A model generated the notes under the pieces. It searched no databases. It was not told the DNA's origin and saw nothing but the letters and a program-made list of their open reading frames with translations. A program made the position numbers and the translations under genes. From JAAYJT01 sp037445555 (GTDB lineage Bacteria > Bacteroidota > Bacteroidia > Bacteroidales > JAAYJT01): 64,000 nt of DNA. The DNA is taken from positions 15,889 through 79,888 of the forward strand of contig JBBIKG010000014.1 of the NCBI GenBank assembly GCA_037445555.1, in the 5' to 3' direction. Position 1 is the first letter of the stretch, and each line of letters begins with the position of its first letter. This document shows positions 54,540 to 63,886 of this stretch, one piece after another.

Positions 54540-55640
54540 ATGGCCGGAAACAGCATTGGCACCGTTTTCAGGCTCACCACCTTTGGCGAATCGCATGGCG
54601 CATACATCGGTGGCGTGATTGACGGTTGCCCTTCCGGACTGGAGATTGATATGGATTTCATTCAAAACGAGATAGCCAGGCGGAGGCCTGGCTTCTCGTC
54701 TTTTAATTCAGCGCGGAAGGAGGAAGACAAGCTGCGGCTGATTTCGGGTATTTTTGAGCAAAAAACCACCGGGGCTCCCATTGCCTTTCTGATTGCCAAC
54801 AGCGATGCTATCCCCGCCGATTACGAACACCTGGCGGATGCGTTTCGGCCATCGCATGCCGATTACACCTACCACAAAAAGTACGGCATCCGCGATTACC
54901 GCGGAGGAGGGCGTTCTTCTGCACGCGAAACCTCGGTACGGGTAGCCGCCGGAGCCATTGCCAAGCTGCTTTTGCGAACGATACAGATCGAAATCATCGG
55001 GTTCGTTTCCGGCATCGGGCCTTACCACTGTCACTCCGATCTTGTTAAAATTAATGCAGCTGCTGTCAGAAAAAGCCCGGTCTGCTGTCCTGATGCAGAC
55101 CTTTCGGCCGAGATGGTTGCCTACCTCGAACGACTGCGACACGAAGGCGATACAACCGGTGGGGTGATCACTTGCGTCGTCAGAGGCGTGCCCGTCGGAT
55201 GGGGCGAACCTGTGTTTGACAAGCTGCAGGCCGATCTGGCGAAAGCCATGCTTAGTATTAACGCCGCCAAAGGATTTGAATACGGCAGCGGTTTTGCGGG
55301 CAGTGAGATGAAAGGATCGTTGCATAATGATGGGTTTGTCAGGGATAGTGCCGATAAAACACGTCTGAGGACCATCACGAATTTTTCGGGGGGAATCCAG
55401 GGCGGCATCAGCAACGGTGAAGATATTTACTTCAGAGTGGCTTTCAAACCAGTGAGTACACTTATGCGGCCGCAAGCCACCGTCAACAAGCATGGCGAAC
55501 AGGTTATACTCCATCCTGCAGGCCGCCACGATGTATGTGTTGCACCGCGTGCAGTGCCTGTTGTTGAAGCAATGACCGCACTAACGCTTGCCGATCATTA
55601 CCTGCGCGGGCTAAGCGCGCAACTACCTTTCCGAGGATAG
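54540..55640 (+). CDS. aroC: Chorismate synthase
   Basis: The 366-residue FMN enzyme makes chorismate from EPSP. The signature TTFGESHGAYIGGVIDGCP (13-31), RRRPGFSSFNSARKEEDK and GGGRSSARETSVRVAAGA regions are intact; histidine and arginine residues for FMN and phosphate binding are kept. Length is normal. It lies six bases after the DUF349 gene, so the two are cotranscribed. Confidence 0.96.
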   Translation: MAGNSIGTVFRLTTFGESHGAYIGGVIDGCPSGLEIDMDFIQNEIARRRPGFSSFNSARKEEDKLRLISGIFEQKTTGAPIAFLIANSDAIPADYEHLADAFRPSHADYTYHKKYGIRDYRGGGRSSARETSVRVAAGAIAKLLLRTIQIEIIGFVSGIGPYHCHSDLVKINAAAVRKSPVCCPDADLSAEMVAYLERLRHEGDTTGGVITCVVRGVPVGWGEPVFDKLQADLAKAMLSINAAKGFEYGSGFAGSEMKGSLHNDGFVRDSADKTRLRTITNFSGGIQGGISNGEDIYFRVAFKPVSTLMRPQATVNKHGEQVILHPAGRHDVCVAPRAVPVVEAMTALTLADHYLRGLSAQLPFRG

Positions 55641-55719
55641 ATCACGGACCTTTGAACATTTTATTTCTATTGGTGTTTAGTTTTAAATTAATTAAGACTT
55701 AATAAAAATAATATATTGC

Positions 55720-56364
55720 ATGAACAGAGTCATTAGTCTTTTAATGGTAACTTTAGTTTTTTCACTTGCGCTTTTTCCGTTCATCAATTCGCAAGCAAGA
55801 AATGCCATGGCCAGTAAGGTCACAAAAACCATGGCGGTTAAACGTTTTGATGCAAACACTGCTGTAAGCATTGTGGAATGGGTAGGTACGAAGCCCACCG
55901 GGCAGCACAATGGCACCATAGGCCTGGTAGAAGGGTATGTAACAGTTGAAAATAACAGAATAACCGGCGGTGAATTTGTGATTGACATGAACAGCATCAA
56001 AGTGCTCGACATAACCAACGCAACTATGAATGCCAACCTGCGTAATCATCTGATGTCGGCTGATTTCTTTGAAGTTGACAAATATCCTTTCTCCCGCTTT
56101 GTGATAACATCCGTTGCCGGAAGTGATAAAGGAAGTTTCCTCGTAACAGGAAACCTGACAATGAAAGATATCACAAAGAGTATCACGTTTGTTGCTGCCA
56201 TTAATGTGACAGAATCAGGCGTTTCGGCTTCGACCAGTAATTTTTTCATTAATCGTTCTGACTGGAATGTGCGTTACGGATCCAAAACGTTTTTCAGCAA
56301 TCTGAAAGATAATTTTGTAGCTGACGATATTTCATTGAAAATAAATTTATCAGCTGGTAACTGA
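55720..56364 (+). CDS. YceI family periplasmic protein
   Basis: The 214-residue protein has a signal peptide (about residues 1-25) and the YceI lipocalin-like fold: SIVEWVGTKPTGQHNGTIGLVEG, then DFFEVDKYPFSRFVITSV and GNLTMKDITKSITF. YceI proteins bind isoprenoids or similar lipids in a barrel pocket. A terminator follows. It is probably a single-gene unit, with an AT-rich gap upstream. Confidence 0.9.
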   Translation: MNRVISLLMVTLVFSLALFPFINSQARNAMASKVTKTMAVKRFDANTAVSIVEWVGTKPTGQHNGTIGLVEGYVTVENNRITGGEFVIDMNSIKVLDITNATMNANLRNHLMSADFFEVDKYPFSRFVITSVAGSDKGSFLVTGNLTMKDITKSITFVAAINVTESGVSASTSNFFINRSDWNVRYGSKTFFSNLKDNFVADDISLKINLSAGN

Positions 56365-56392
56365 TGGATGTTGAAAAGGTGGGTTTTTAGGG

Positions 56393-56421
56393 GGCTGTCT
56401 CAATCAGGGGCGGCCTTTTTT
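56393..56421 (+). terminator. Terminator after the YceI gene
   Basis: GGCTGTCT (56393-56400) pairs with the GGGGCGGCC side (56407-56415), with three wobble pairs, followed by six T residues. Confidence 0.55.
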
Positions 56422-56567
56422 ATTGAGATTAACGCCGAAAACAGGCACTTTCATTGGCCCGTGAACTCATGAATTGAAGGGAGCAGGCGGCCTTGGCTGA
56501 TATTTTATTTTAAGAAATTTGGCTTTCAGCTTTTCTTTTTCTATATTGCGGTATCAAAACATGCGTC

Positions 56568-57722
56568 ATGGAAAAAATTTTACTGGTCATATTTTATCTG
56601 TTCTCGCCCTTGCTGATCCTGCACTTTTGTCACAAATACCGTTTTGTGAACAAGATAGGTGCGGTGGTAATAGCGTATGCAGTTGGGTTTGTGCTCGGAA
56701 ATATCGGGATTTTGCCTCGCATTGCGGGTGTCGAAAAGATTCAGGACATGTTAACCACCCTCACCATACCCCTTGCTATTCCGCTACTGTTGTTTTCGAT
56801 GAATATAAGGCAGTGGTTCAAAGTGGCTGGAAAAACAATGCTCTCGATGTTATTAGCCCTCATCGGGGCAGTTACCACGGTCGTTAGCGGATATTTCATT
56901 TTCAAGGATTACGGGATCAACGAGCTGCATAATATCTCGGCCATGTTGGTAGGATTATACACGGGAGGTGCTCCCAATGCCGCGTCCATCAAGGTGGCCG
57001 TGGGAGCCGAAGCAACCAGCTATATGCTTGTGGCCACCTATGACCTGGTGATAGGCGCGGTGCACCTGCTGTTTGTGATGACGATTGCTCAGCGTTTTTT
57101 TCTGCTTTTTCTGCCAAAGTACCGGTACATTGATCCGGCTTCAGCGCATCTTGGCGATTTTGATGGTATGGATCCCTACTGGGGAATGCTACAGAAACGG
57201 CTTTTCATTCCACTGATCAAAGCCTTTGGAGTGGCCGTGCTGATATTTGCCATTGGAGGCGCTGCCAGCATGTTGGTACCGCAATCGGCACAGATGGCGG
57301 TGGTTATCCTGCTCATCACCTCCCTTGGGATCGCGGCTTCGCTTATTCCCTCCATCAATAAAATCGAGAAGTCGTTCGAGCTGGGCATGTATTTTATTCT
57401 TATCTTCTGTATGGTGGTGGCTTCGATGGCCGACCTGAGCAAAATAGACTTTAATTCGGCGATGATTGGCGCTTATGTGATCTATGTTATTTTTGGCTCC
57501 ATGACGATACAGTCCTTACTATCGAAGGTATTTAAGGTAGATGCCGATACGTTTATCATCACCTCGACGGCATTTATCTGCTCTCCGCCTTTTGTGCCCG
57601 TGGTGGCCGGCGCACTTCGCAACCGCGAGATTATTTTCTCAGGAATCACTGTGGGTATTATTGGCTACGCCATTGGCAATTATCTCGGCGTTTTCATATC
57701 CTATTTTCTTAATGGGATGTAA
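56568..57722 (+). CDS. DUF819 family membrane protein
   Basis: The 384-residue polytopic protein (about ten helices) matches DUF819 (YjcL-like): GFVLGNIGILPRIAGVEKIQDML near the start, NISAMLVGLYTGGAPNAAS in the middle, and SPPFVPVVAGALRNREI near the end. DUF819 proteins are predicted transporters or permeases with no proven substrate. It stands alone between the YceI gene and a decayed gene. Confidence 0.85.
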   Translation: MEKILLVIFYLFSPLLILHFCHKYRFVNKIGAVVIAYAVGFVLGNIGILPRIAGVEKIQDMLTTLTIPLAIPLLLFSMNIRQWFKVAGKTMLSMLLALIGAVTTVVSGYFIFKDYGINELHNISAMLVGLYTGGAPNAASIKVAVGAEATSYMLVATYDLVIGAVHLLFVMTIAQRFFLLFLPKYRYIDPASAHLGDFDGMDPYWGMLQKRLFIPLIKAFGVAVLIFAIGGAASMLVPQSAQMAVVILLITSLGIAASLIPSINKIEKSFELGMYFILIFCMVVASMADLSKIDFNSAMIGAYVIYVIFGSMTIQSLLSKVFKVDADTFIITSTAFICSPPFVPVVAGALRNREIIFSGITVGIIGYAIGNYLGVFISYFLNGM

Positions 57723-57946
57723 TCGCCGGGTTGCAGCCGGGTCTCCTCTGCCGGGCTTTTAGGATGGCTTTGGCACGAACCTCCTGTAGTGTCAGAATCC
57801 GGTCAACGTGGTGACGGGATTTGGAGGAGTTAGCTTTTGCAATATAACGAGCATCTGTGAGTTGAATCTGCCGGAGCAAATATACTGAGCAATATATTGA
57901 CATATTGAAATCATAGTTGTAATTTTGTATATTATACACCCGAAAA

Positions 57947-58425
57947 ATGAAAAAGGCATTATGCCTTTGCTCTGCCATCCTGCTCTTTTCCGGGTTAAGA
58001 TTGCAGGCTCAGAGAGTAGAAACAGGATTATCAGAAACCTTTAGTGCCGGTATTCTTTTTAACCCTTATTACCATCTGTGGATCCAGGAACATCATGAAG
58101 CTGATTTATGTATTCAGGCAGCTTGGGCAGAAAAAATCCGCTTTCCGTTCGGAATACAAACGGGTTATCATTATTTTTTTGACGAGAAAAACTGGAGACC
58201 AGGTGTTGGGGTTCAGAACCGCTTGTTGTTTGGCGACAAAGAAAACGGCAAAAGATATTATATGCAAATGATTTCGGTTGTTCCAGGACTGCAATAAAGG
58301 TTTTTTAATTACAACCTGAGTATTGAGGCTGGATCACATTAGGAAAAATCAAAGGGAGAAGAGTGATTATGCCTCTTGGCCTGGAAACAAGATTTGTGTT
58401 AAACCCTAAAGCCTCAGTGTTATGA
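57947..58425 (+). pseudogene. Decayed outer-membrane-type protein
   Basis: The first 116 codons (signal peptide ending near RLQAQ, then aromatic beta-barrel-like sequence) end at TAA 58295-58297. In the same frame, RFFNYNLSIEAGSH continues and stops again at TAG. A +1-type shift then restores LGKIKGRRVIMPLGLETRF and NPKASVL, ending at TGA 58423-58425, which overlaps the next gene's ATG as ATGA. Three interrupted segments reading as one barrel protein indicate a frameshifted, stop-containing gene. Sequencing error is an alternative for part of it. Confidence 0.7.
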
Positions 58426-58952
58426 ATAACAAAAAAGTATTCCAAAAAACAAAAATCGTTCTTTGTGTCATAATGTTCTTAGCGGCATCATCAGCCAGTG
58501 CACAATACAGAATCAATAAAACAAAGTATGATCGCCGCACTTACAGCTATCAACCGGGCGATCGATATAACCCGACGGTAACAGGGATTGCTTCGTTTTT
58601 AGTTCCGGGGCTAGGCCAGATGACAGCCGGAGAAAAAGGAAGGGGATGGGCATTTTTACTATCGGCGGTGGCCCCTTTTACAGTATACTATATTGCGGCC
58701 TGGGATAGCAACATTTCTGGCTCAAAGGCTTTTGACGTAGTTGACAATATTATACCCTTCTATATGATGGGTATAGCTACCTGGTCAAGCATTGACGGAG
58801 TGAGGGTTGCAAAGGTGAATAATCTTGCCTGGCGCGACAGAAACCATTCAGCTTACGACCTATACCTTCAACCCTGCATAACCCAACTGACCCAGAATGA
58901 CGGTAACAGCATAGTTGCGGGGATAAAATTGAAGTTGACTCTGGCAAAATAG
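58422..58952 (+). CDS. Hypothetical membrane protein, DUF5683-like
   Basis: The 176-residue protein has a signal peptide (to about ASAQ). A segment NPTVTGIASFLVPGLGQMTAGEKGRGWAFL with small glycine/proline turns then resembles DUF5683/TM2-type hairpin membrane insertions. Two hydrophobic helices (about residues 70-118) follow. Function is unknown. Its ATG overlaps the final TGA of the decayed gene upstream, so they were once an operon. Confidence 0.65.
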   Translation: MNNKKVFQKTKIVLCVIMFLAASSASAQYRINKTKYDRRTYSYQPGDRYNPTVTGIASFLVPGLGQMTAGEKGRGWAFLLSAVAPFTVYYIAAWDSNISGSKAFDVVDNIIPFYMMGIATWSSIDGVRVAKVNNLAWRDRNHSAYDLYLQPCITQLTQNDGNSIVAGIKLKLTLAK

Positions 58953-59328
58953 TAAAAGACATGCTTCCTGACGATTTTGTCTTTATTACATGCAAACATG
59001 AGAATCATCCCGGGTATTTACATCTTTTCGTATGGTTTAAGGGATTAGAAATACTTCATGAACCGAAGCTGGCGATCGGGGTGGAGGTAGCTAAATACGA
59101 CGGATCGGTCTGCGAAGGGCCGGGTACGTGGCATTGCAGATGATTTAGCATACGGAATTCATTACGAAAGGTCAATTTCAATTTTAAAGCTCATAACAGG
59201 TAGTATGGAAAATCAACTTTGGAAATATATTTCCAATCTGTCTTTTTTTGAACAACATTAGCTTCAGATGAACAAATATTCTTTTTCAAAACCACCACCG
59301 CCTTACATTCCTGACACCCGCACTATTG
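58953..59328. other. Gap with possible decayed barrel remnant
   Basis: No intact gene is seen. Around 59000-59262 three short frames with barrel-like sequence (for example ADDLAYGIHYERSI) follow each other in different frames. This may be another remnant like the upstream pseudogene, but the evidence is weak. Confidence 0.3.
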
Positions 59329-59359
59329 TTGCGATTTAGGAGCAATTTTGTTAGTTTTG
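59329..59359 (+). promoter_or_regulatory. Promoter of the polytopic membrane protein gene
   Basis: TTG at 59329-59331 is 20 bases from TAGTTTTG at 59352-59359, a good match to the Bacteroidota promoter. The GTG start is 22 bases further. Confidence 0.65.
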
Positions 59360-59381
59360 CCTTCTTCGGCATCTTTACTCC

Positions 59382-60899
59382 GTGACATCTCTAGAATCTA
59401 TCGGCACAACTGTGAAAAGATTCATACAGACCCAAACTTACTTCATCCTGGCAGTTTTGCTGATGATTTTCGAAACCTTGTTGATCCTGAAAGGTCACTG
59501 GGTAGACGATTTCTGGCAACATTCGGCTGTGGTGCAGGAGCTGTCGCGGAATCTGCTGCATCCATCCAATCCGGTCATTCAGAGCAAAATCCCCCATGCC
59601 TTTTTTTCTCCGTATTCAATTCTTGTGGCACTATTCGCAAAAGTGACCGGTCTTAGCTCCATTTCCGCCCTGGAGTGGTTTGCCTTTTTCAACCTGATTT
59701 TCCTTCTGCTCTCATTCCACTGGTTTTGTAAAAAAGCCTTTCCACGAAACCACAACACAATTGCCTCAATTTCACTAGTACTGATTGGAGTATTCTGGGG
59801 CGCACGTCCTGAATTCTGGAGCGGATTTTTTCACATAGCCGTACTAAACTTTGTGTTGCCTTACCCTTCCACCTTCAGTATGGCGTTGACCTTTACGGTG
59901 TGGGCCATACTCATAAAAAATCAGAACAGCCTCCGGCTGGCAACCATGTTGCCGGCTACAGTCATGGGTGCAGTAATTTTCATCATCCATCCTACCACCG
60001 CAATCCTTTTTTTTGCAGGCATGGCAGGTATTGTCCTTGGCCTGCACCAGGCTTCGCTTACAACCAGGTTGCTGAAACTTCTTGGTATGACGGGTGGCAG
60101 CATTGCACTGGCCATGCTGTGGCCTTATTATAACGTGGCGGGTTTGCTGGCAGGCACTTCCAATGAATTTCACCAGGATTCGCTCGGGTTGTACTATGGA
60201 TTTGTATGGAAATACTGGCCATTGGCACTGGCTCTTCCGGGCCTGATCTTCGTGAGGAAAGACCGAATCGTCAGGCTTCTTTGGCTGACCCTCTCTCTGC
60301 TGCTAGCCATCTACTTTGCCGGGTATTTCCTGAGAATTTACGGAACAGCCAGCGTCATTTCAGGCGCCATGATGTTCGCACACCTCATCATTGCCTATAC
60401 CTTAATAAGGATGATAAATACCCGGCACAGTCACCGGAAACTGTATTTCCTGGCATTGGGAGCGTCGCTTATTTTTTCGATTGCTCCGAAGGCCAGGCTA
60501 CTAGGCGGAACAGTCCTCCGAGTTTTTACACCCAAAAATACATCCTACTATACCCGTTACCAATTCCTGCGCGATGCGGTCGACCCAAACGAGGTCATAA
60601 TGGCCGATCATCAGTCGAACCTGTATATCCCATCCTTTCAAGGTAAAGTAATTTCGACCACCGCACCGCTCCACTGGGTCAACGACATCGCTGCACGCAG
60701 AGCCGCCGTATCAAATTTCTTTAACCCCGAAATTCCTGACCCTATGCGCGGAGCTATCCTTGCCACCTATCGTCCTCCCTTCGTGCTGATCGATCACAAG
60801 GCCATTGCACTACCCGGCCACAGCCTGCAGTGGCTGCGCCTGCGCGGAAAAACGGTGTATGAAAATGATGGACTTGAACTGATCCGACTTTCGTACTGA
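59382..60899 (+). CDS. Polytopic membrane protein, possible GT-C-type
   Basis: The 505-residue protein starts with GTG 59382, just after a good promoter. It has about ten membrane helices. An aspartate pair at the first loop, HWVDDFWQHSAVVQEL (about 38-53), recalls the acidic motif of GT-C glycosyltransferases. A soluble C-terminal tail (about 390-505) has sequence DPNEVIMADHQSNLYIPSFQGK. I recognise no family. A lipid-linked sugar transferase role is possible but unproven. Confidence 0.6.
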   Translation: MTSLESIGTTVKRFIQTQTYFILAVLLMIFETLLILKGHWVDDFWQHSAVVQELSRNLLHPSNPVIQSKIPHAFFSPYSILVALFAKVTGLSSISALEWFAFFNLIFLLLSFHWFCKKAFPRNHNTIASISLVLIGVFWGARPEFWSGFFHIAVLNFVLPYPSTFSMALTFTVWAILIKNQNSLRLATMLPATVMGAVIFIIHPTTAILFFAGMAGIVLGLHQASLTTRLLKLLGMTGGSIALAMLWPYYNVAGLLAGTSNEFHQDSLGLYYGFVWKYWPLALALPGLIFVRKDRIVRLLWLTLSLLLAIYFAGYFLRIYGTASVISGAMMFAHLIIAYTLIRMINTRHSHRKLYFLALGASLIFSIAPKARLLGGTVLRVFTPKNTSYYTRYQFLRDAVDPNEVIMADHQSNLYIPSFQGKVISTTAPLHWVNDIAARRAAVSNFFNPEIPDPMRGAILATYRPPFVLIDHKAIALPGHSLQWLRLRGKTVYENDGLELIRLSY

Positions 60900-61160
60900 A
60901 GCGGCAATGACCTGGGTTACAACTGACATCCTTGCCGTCGTGATTTATGAGACGTGGCTTATCTTCGGCAAGGTGAGACCATTGAAAAATAGCAGGTTCT
61001 TTTATTCGGTCACGCTTGAGTCTGACTTACCTGATATGATTTACAGGTAAGAACACACAACTATAAGATTTCAAACAAGGTATGATCACAAAAGTTTTCC
61101 CGGGTAGTTTGGGGAAATAAAGAAACCTTGAAAAGGTAGGAGATTTTGAACGCATTGTTG

Positions 61161-61168
61161 TAAGTTTG
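61161..61168 (+). promoter_or_regulatory. Bacteroidota-type -7 element
   Basis: TAAGTTTG fits TAnnTTTG, 24 bases before ATG 61193. Confidence 0.4.
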
Positions 61169-61192
61169 TGTTATGATTATACATCCGGAGAC

Positions 61193-61576
61193 ATGAAAAA
61201 AATAATGAGCTGGTTAACCTTTATTGTCTTGCTGCTTTTGGCCGCCTTCATTTACTGGAAATATATGTTTACATACAGCGAAGGATACCGTGCCGGCCTG
61301 CTGCAGAAATTCTCGCGTAAGGGTACCATTTTTAAGACCTACGAAGGTGAGATGATCCTGAGCAGCGTCAGGACCAACACCAACGTGGCCATCGCTTCAG
61401 AGAAATTCTTCTTCTCGGTAGTGGATGAAGACATTGCAAGCGACCTTGAACTAAAACAGGGGGAGTTTATAGTGGTGCATTACAAACAAAAAAATGGCAT
61501 CCTGCCATGGAGGGGCGATTCACCCTATCTGGTCGACAGCGTACGGTTGGCCGAAAAAGACCCGTGGGATAGATAA
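61193..61576 (+). CDS. Small membrane-anchored protein of unknown function
   Basis: From ATG 61193 the 127-residue protein has one N-terminal membrane helix (about residues 6-22). A soluble, beta-rich extracytoplasmic domain follows, with TYSEGYRAGLLQKFSRKG and KTYEGEMILSS, a conserved-looking pattern I have seen in Bacteroidota proteins of no known function. An upstream in-frame ATG (61166) would place extra charged residues before the helix. It precedes the GH88/105 gene by 48 bases. Confidence 0.65.
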   Translation: MKKIMSWLTFIVLLLLAAFIYWKYMFTYSEGYRAGLLQKFSRKGTIFKTYEGEMILSSVRTNTNVAIASEKFFFSVVDEDIASDLELKQGEFIVVHYKQKNGILPWRGDSPYLVDSVRLAEKDPWDR

Positions 61577-61624
61577 GGGTACTGCAAGCATTAGATTCTC
61601 ATTGTTAAATCGGACTTTCCTTCT

Positions 61625-62740
61625 ATGATAAGGAGCGCAAGAGTACTAGTGTGGTTGTGGATTATTTTCATCGGCTTTTTGGTGCCCGCCTGCATCTATA
61701 CGCAGCTTTCGGGCCGAGCACCAGCCACACGTACGCCCCGGGAAACGGGAATGCTCTTAGCTGAAAATATCCTTACACGTCAGCAATTCATGATGTATCA
61801 GACTCCGGGGGTTGCAGCGCTTCATTATGCCGAAGTGTGTGCCGCTTATGGTGCATTGAAGATGGCTCGCCTGACCAAGGATGATGTTTTGTTTGATAAA
61901 CTCGTCAAGCGCTACGACAGGGTGGTAGAAGAAGGGTTGCCCAATACCGCCAACCATGTGGATGCCAACGTGTATGGTATGTTGCCACTCGAAGTCTATA
62001 TGCATACCAATGACTCCGCCTACCTGCAGCAGGGACTTGTGCTGGCCGAAGGGCAATGGGCCAACCCGCTTCCCGGTGGATTATCACCACAAACACGTTT
62101 CTGGATCGATGACATCTACATGATAGGCTGCCTGCAGGTGCAGGCCTATAGGGCCACCGGCGACCGAAAGTACCTCGACCGTGCGGCTATCACTGCCGAA
62201 GCGTACATCCAAAAACTACAGCAACCCAATGGTTTGTTTTTTCATGGTTCCGAGGCACCATTTTACTGGGGAAGGGGTAATGGCTGGGTAGCAGCCGGAT
62301 TGGCCGAATTGCTTTCAGAGCTTCCCGCGGATCATCTGAAATACCCAACCATAACCGGAGGCTTCAGTAAGATGATGCAAACACTGCTGAAGATGCAGGA
62401 TACCGATGGCATGTGGCATCAGCTGATCGACAGGAAAGACTCATTCAAAGAAACCTCATCCACTGCCATGTTCGGTTTTGCCATGCTTGTCGGTGTGAAG
62501 AAAGGTCTGCTGCCATCCAGACTATACACCAGGGCTTATCTGAAGGCGTGGAATGGTCTCGGAAACTATTTTACACCAGAAGGCGAAATGCGCGAAGTGT
62601 GCGTGGGAACAGGACAAAGTACCGACACATCATACTACCTTAATCGCCCTCGAACCACAGGAGATTTTCATGGACAGGCTCCGATGCTCTGGTTTGCGTG
62701 CGAACTGATCAGGCACAAGATTATGCCCGCAGGAAGATAA
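61625..62740 (+). CDS. Unsaturated rhamnogalacturonyl hydrolase-like (GH88/GH105) exported protein
   Basis: The 371-residue protein has an N-terminal hydrophobic helix with VPAC near residue 23, a loose lipobox. The (alpha/alpha)6 barrel shows family features: ANVYGMLPLEVYMHTND, FWIDDIYMIG with its aspartates, SEAPFYWGRGNGWVAAG and KMQDTDGMWHQLID. GH88/105 enzymes hydrate unsaturated uronic-acid oligosaccharides such as pectin or heparinoid products. No lyase or SusCD pair is nearby, so its substrate pathway is not visible here. Confidence 0.8.
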   Translation: MIRSARVLVWLWIIFIGFLVPACIYTQLSGRAPATRTPRETGMLLAENILTRQQFMMYQTPGVAALHYAEVCAAYGALKMARLTKDDVLFDKLVKRYDRVVEEGLPNTANHVDANVYGMLPLEVYMHTNDSAYLQQGLVLAEGQWANPLPGGLSPQTRFWIDDIYMIGCLQVQAYRATGDRKYLDRAAITAEAYIQKLQQPNGLFFHGSEAPFYWGRGNGWVAAGLAELLSELPADHLKYPTITGGFSKMMQTLLKMQDTDGMWHQLIDRKDSFKETSSTAMFGFAMLVGVKKGLLPSRLYTRAYLKAWNGLGNYFTPEGEMREVCVGTGQSTDTSYYLNRPRTTGDFHGQAPMLWFACELIRHKIMPAGR

Positions 62741-62820
62741 TTTTTCCTCAAAATTGCCAGATATACTGGAAGACGGATGATTAAATGCGTATATTTACCA
62801 AAAGTTTTAATAATACAGCA

Positions 62821-63069
62821 ATGGACCATCCTGGATTAGTCGAAGTATTTGACGGAACGGCCTTGCAGGCAGCCATGGTTAAGAGCCTGCTCGAGAATGC
62901 CCAGATAAGGGCTTTTCTAAAAGACGAAATCATGGGCACATTAAACCCCTGGTGGACTTCCCCCGGAGGAGCGGGAGCCGTGTGTGTGCTCGTGGCAGCC
63001 GAAGATTATGAAGAAGCCCGCACGGTGGTAAAGGAATACGAAGACAACATCCGCAAGGAGGTTGATTGA
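62821..63069 (+). CDS. DUF2007 domain-containing protein
   Basis: The 82-residue protein from ATG 62821 fits DUF2007 (putative signal-transducing protein): LVEVFDGTALQAAMVKSLLEN and VCVLVAAEDYEEARTVVKEYE. ATG 62785 would add 12 residues with no family match. Function is unknown. Confidence 0.8.
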   Translation: MDHPGLVEVFDGTALQAAMVKSLLENAQIRAFLKDEIMGTLNPWWTSPGGAGAVCVLVAAEDYEEARTVVKEYEDNIRKEVD

Positions 63070-63187
63070 CGGGCGCGAGAGTCGCACTTCAGGGGCAATG
63101 GCGTATGTGGCCCATCTTTTTAAGCAGAGATGAAGGCAATGTGTCGGCTGCGGGCTCAATATTATTCAGCAACTTTAGAAATTTTCT

Positions 63188-63195
63188 TATTTTTG
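63188..63195 (+). promoter_or_regulatory. Bacteroidota-type -7 element for tRNA-Ser
   Basis: TATTTTTG fits TAnnTTTG and lies 15 bases before tRNA-Ser. No clear -33 TTG was found. Confidence 0.5.
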
Positions 63196-63210
63196 CAGCC
63201 CGTTTTCACC

Positions 63211-63297
63211 GGAGAGATGCCAGAGCGGTCGATTGGGGCGGTCTCGAAAACCGTTGTCCGCTTACGCGGACCCAGGGTTCGAATCCCTGTCTCTCCG
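63211..63297 (+). tRNA. tRNA-Ser (anticodon CGA)
   Basis: A class II tRNA of 87 bases with acceptor GGAGAGA/TCTCTCC, loop CTCGAAA giving CGA, a long variable arm (TGTCCGC...GCGGACC) and T-loop TTCGAAT. Discriminator G. It is followed by a terminator. Confidence 0.93.
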
Positions 63298-63321
63298 CGG
63301 GTGCGAAAAGCAAAAAAAGGA

Positions 63322-63359
63322 AAACCACTGAAAACAAATCGTTTACGGTGGTTTTTTTT
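63322..63359 (+). terminator. Terminator after tRNA-Ser
   Basis: AAACCAC (63322-63328) pairs with GTGGTTT (63348-63354), with an inner AAAC/GTTT pairing, and a run of T residues follows. Confidence 0.7.
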
Positions 63360-63886
63360 ATTTTCTGACCGGCATTAAAAAGCACCTAAATGCACCAAAG
63401 TAGGCGGAGTAAACGGTGGACTTAATTTTAAAAAATCATCTCCACCGAATAAGGATGTAATACGCTGTAATGCAGTATTTTGCGTTTTGCGTTTTTGCTC
63501 GAAAATAGTACCTTTTAGTAATCAAAAATCATTAGAGTAGGTGGACTATGAAACGAACAATATATAAAGTTTTATTTTGAGTAAAAACGAACCAAGGAGC
63601 TGCTCGAACTGGTTTTTGGGAATGATGATTGCTTCCATGTGCTTTTGGTTCAAAAAGTTCATGGGGCAAAAGAATGTAAGAAAAAACAGTCACACTGTCA
63701 AAAAGCGATCAACTTTGACTGCTTTTTTGATAAGGTGCTGATACGGAATACTATAACGAGATTGGGGGTTGGATTGCAGCGAAATAGGTAGGAAACATGG
63801 TGCAGATTTGTTGACTGAAGAAATGTAAGCTGCTGATGATGAGCGAACAAACTGTCAAAACCGCGGGTTTGCGGGTGTTTGTTTAA
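63360..63886. other. Gene-poor stretch
   Basis: No convincing gene is found. One frame from about 63590 reads TKELLELVFGNDDCFHVLLV but has no good start and ends after about 65 codons; it may be the eroded end of a gene. Confidence 0.4.

Noticed and set aside
57709..57978. Minus-strand frame between the DUF819 gene and the pseudogene
   Set aside because: It overlaps both neighbours and has no recognisable domain or start context.
63580..63800. Frame reading TKELLELVFGNDD
   Set aside because: It has no good start codon, and its length and family are unclear; kept only as a note.
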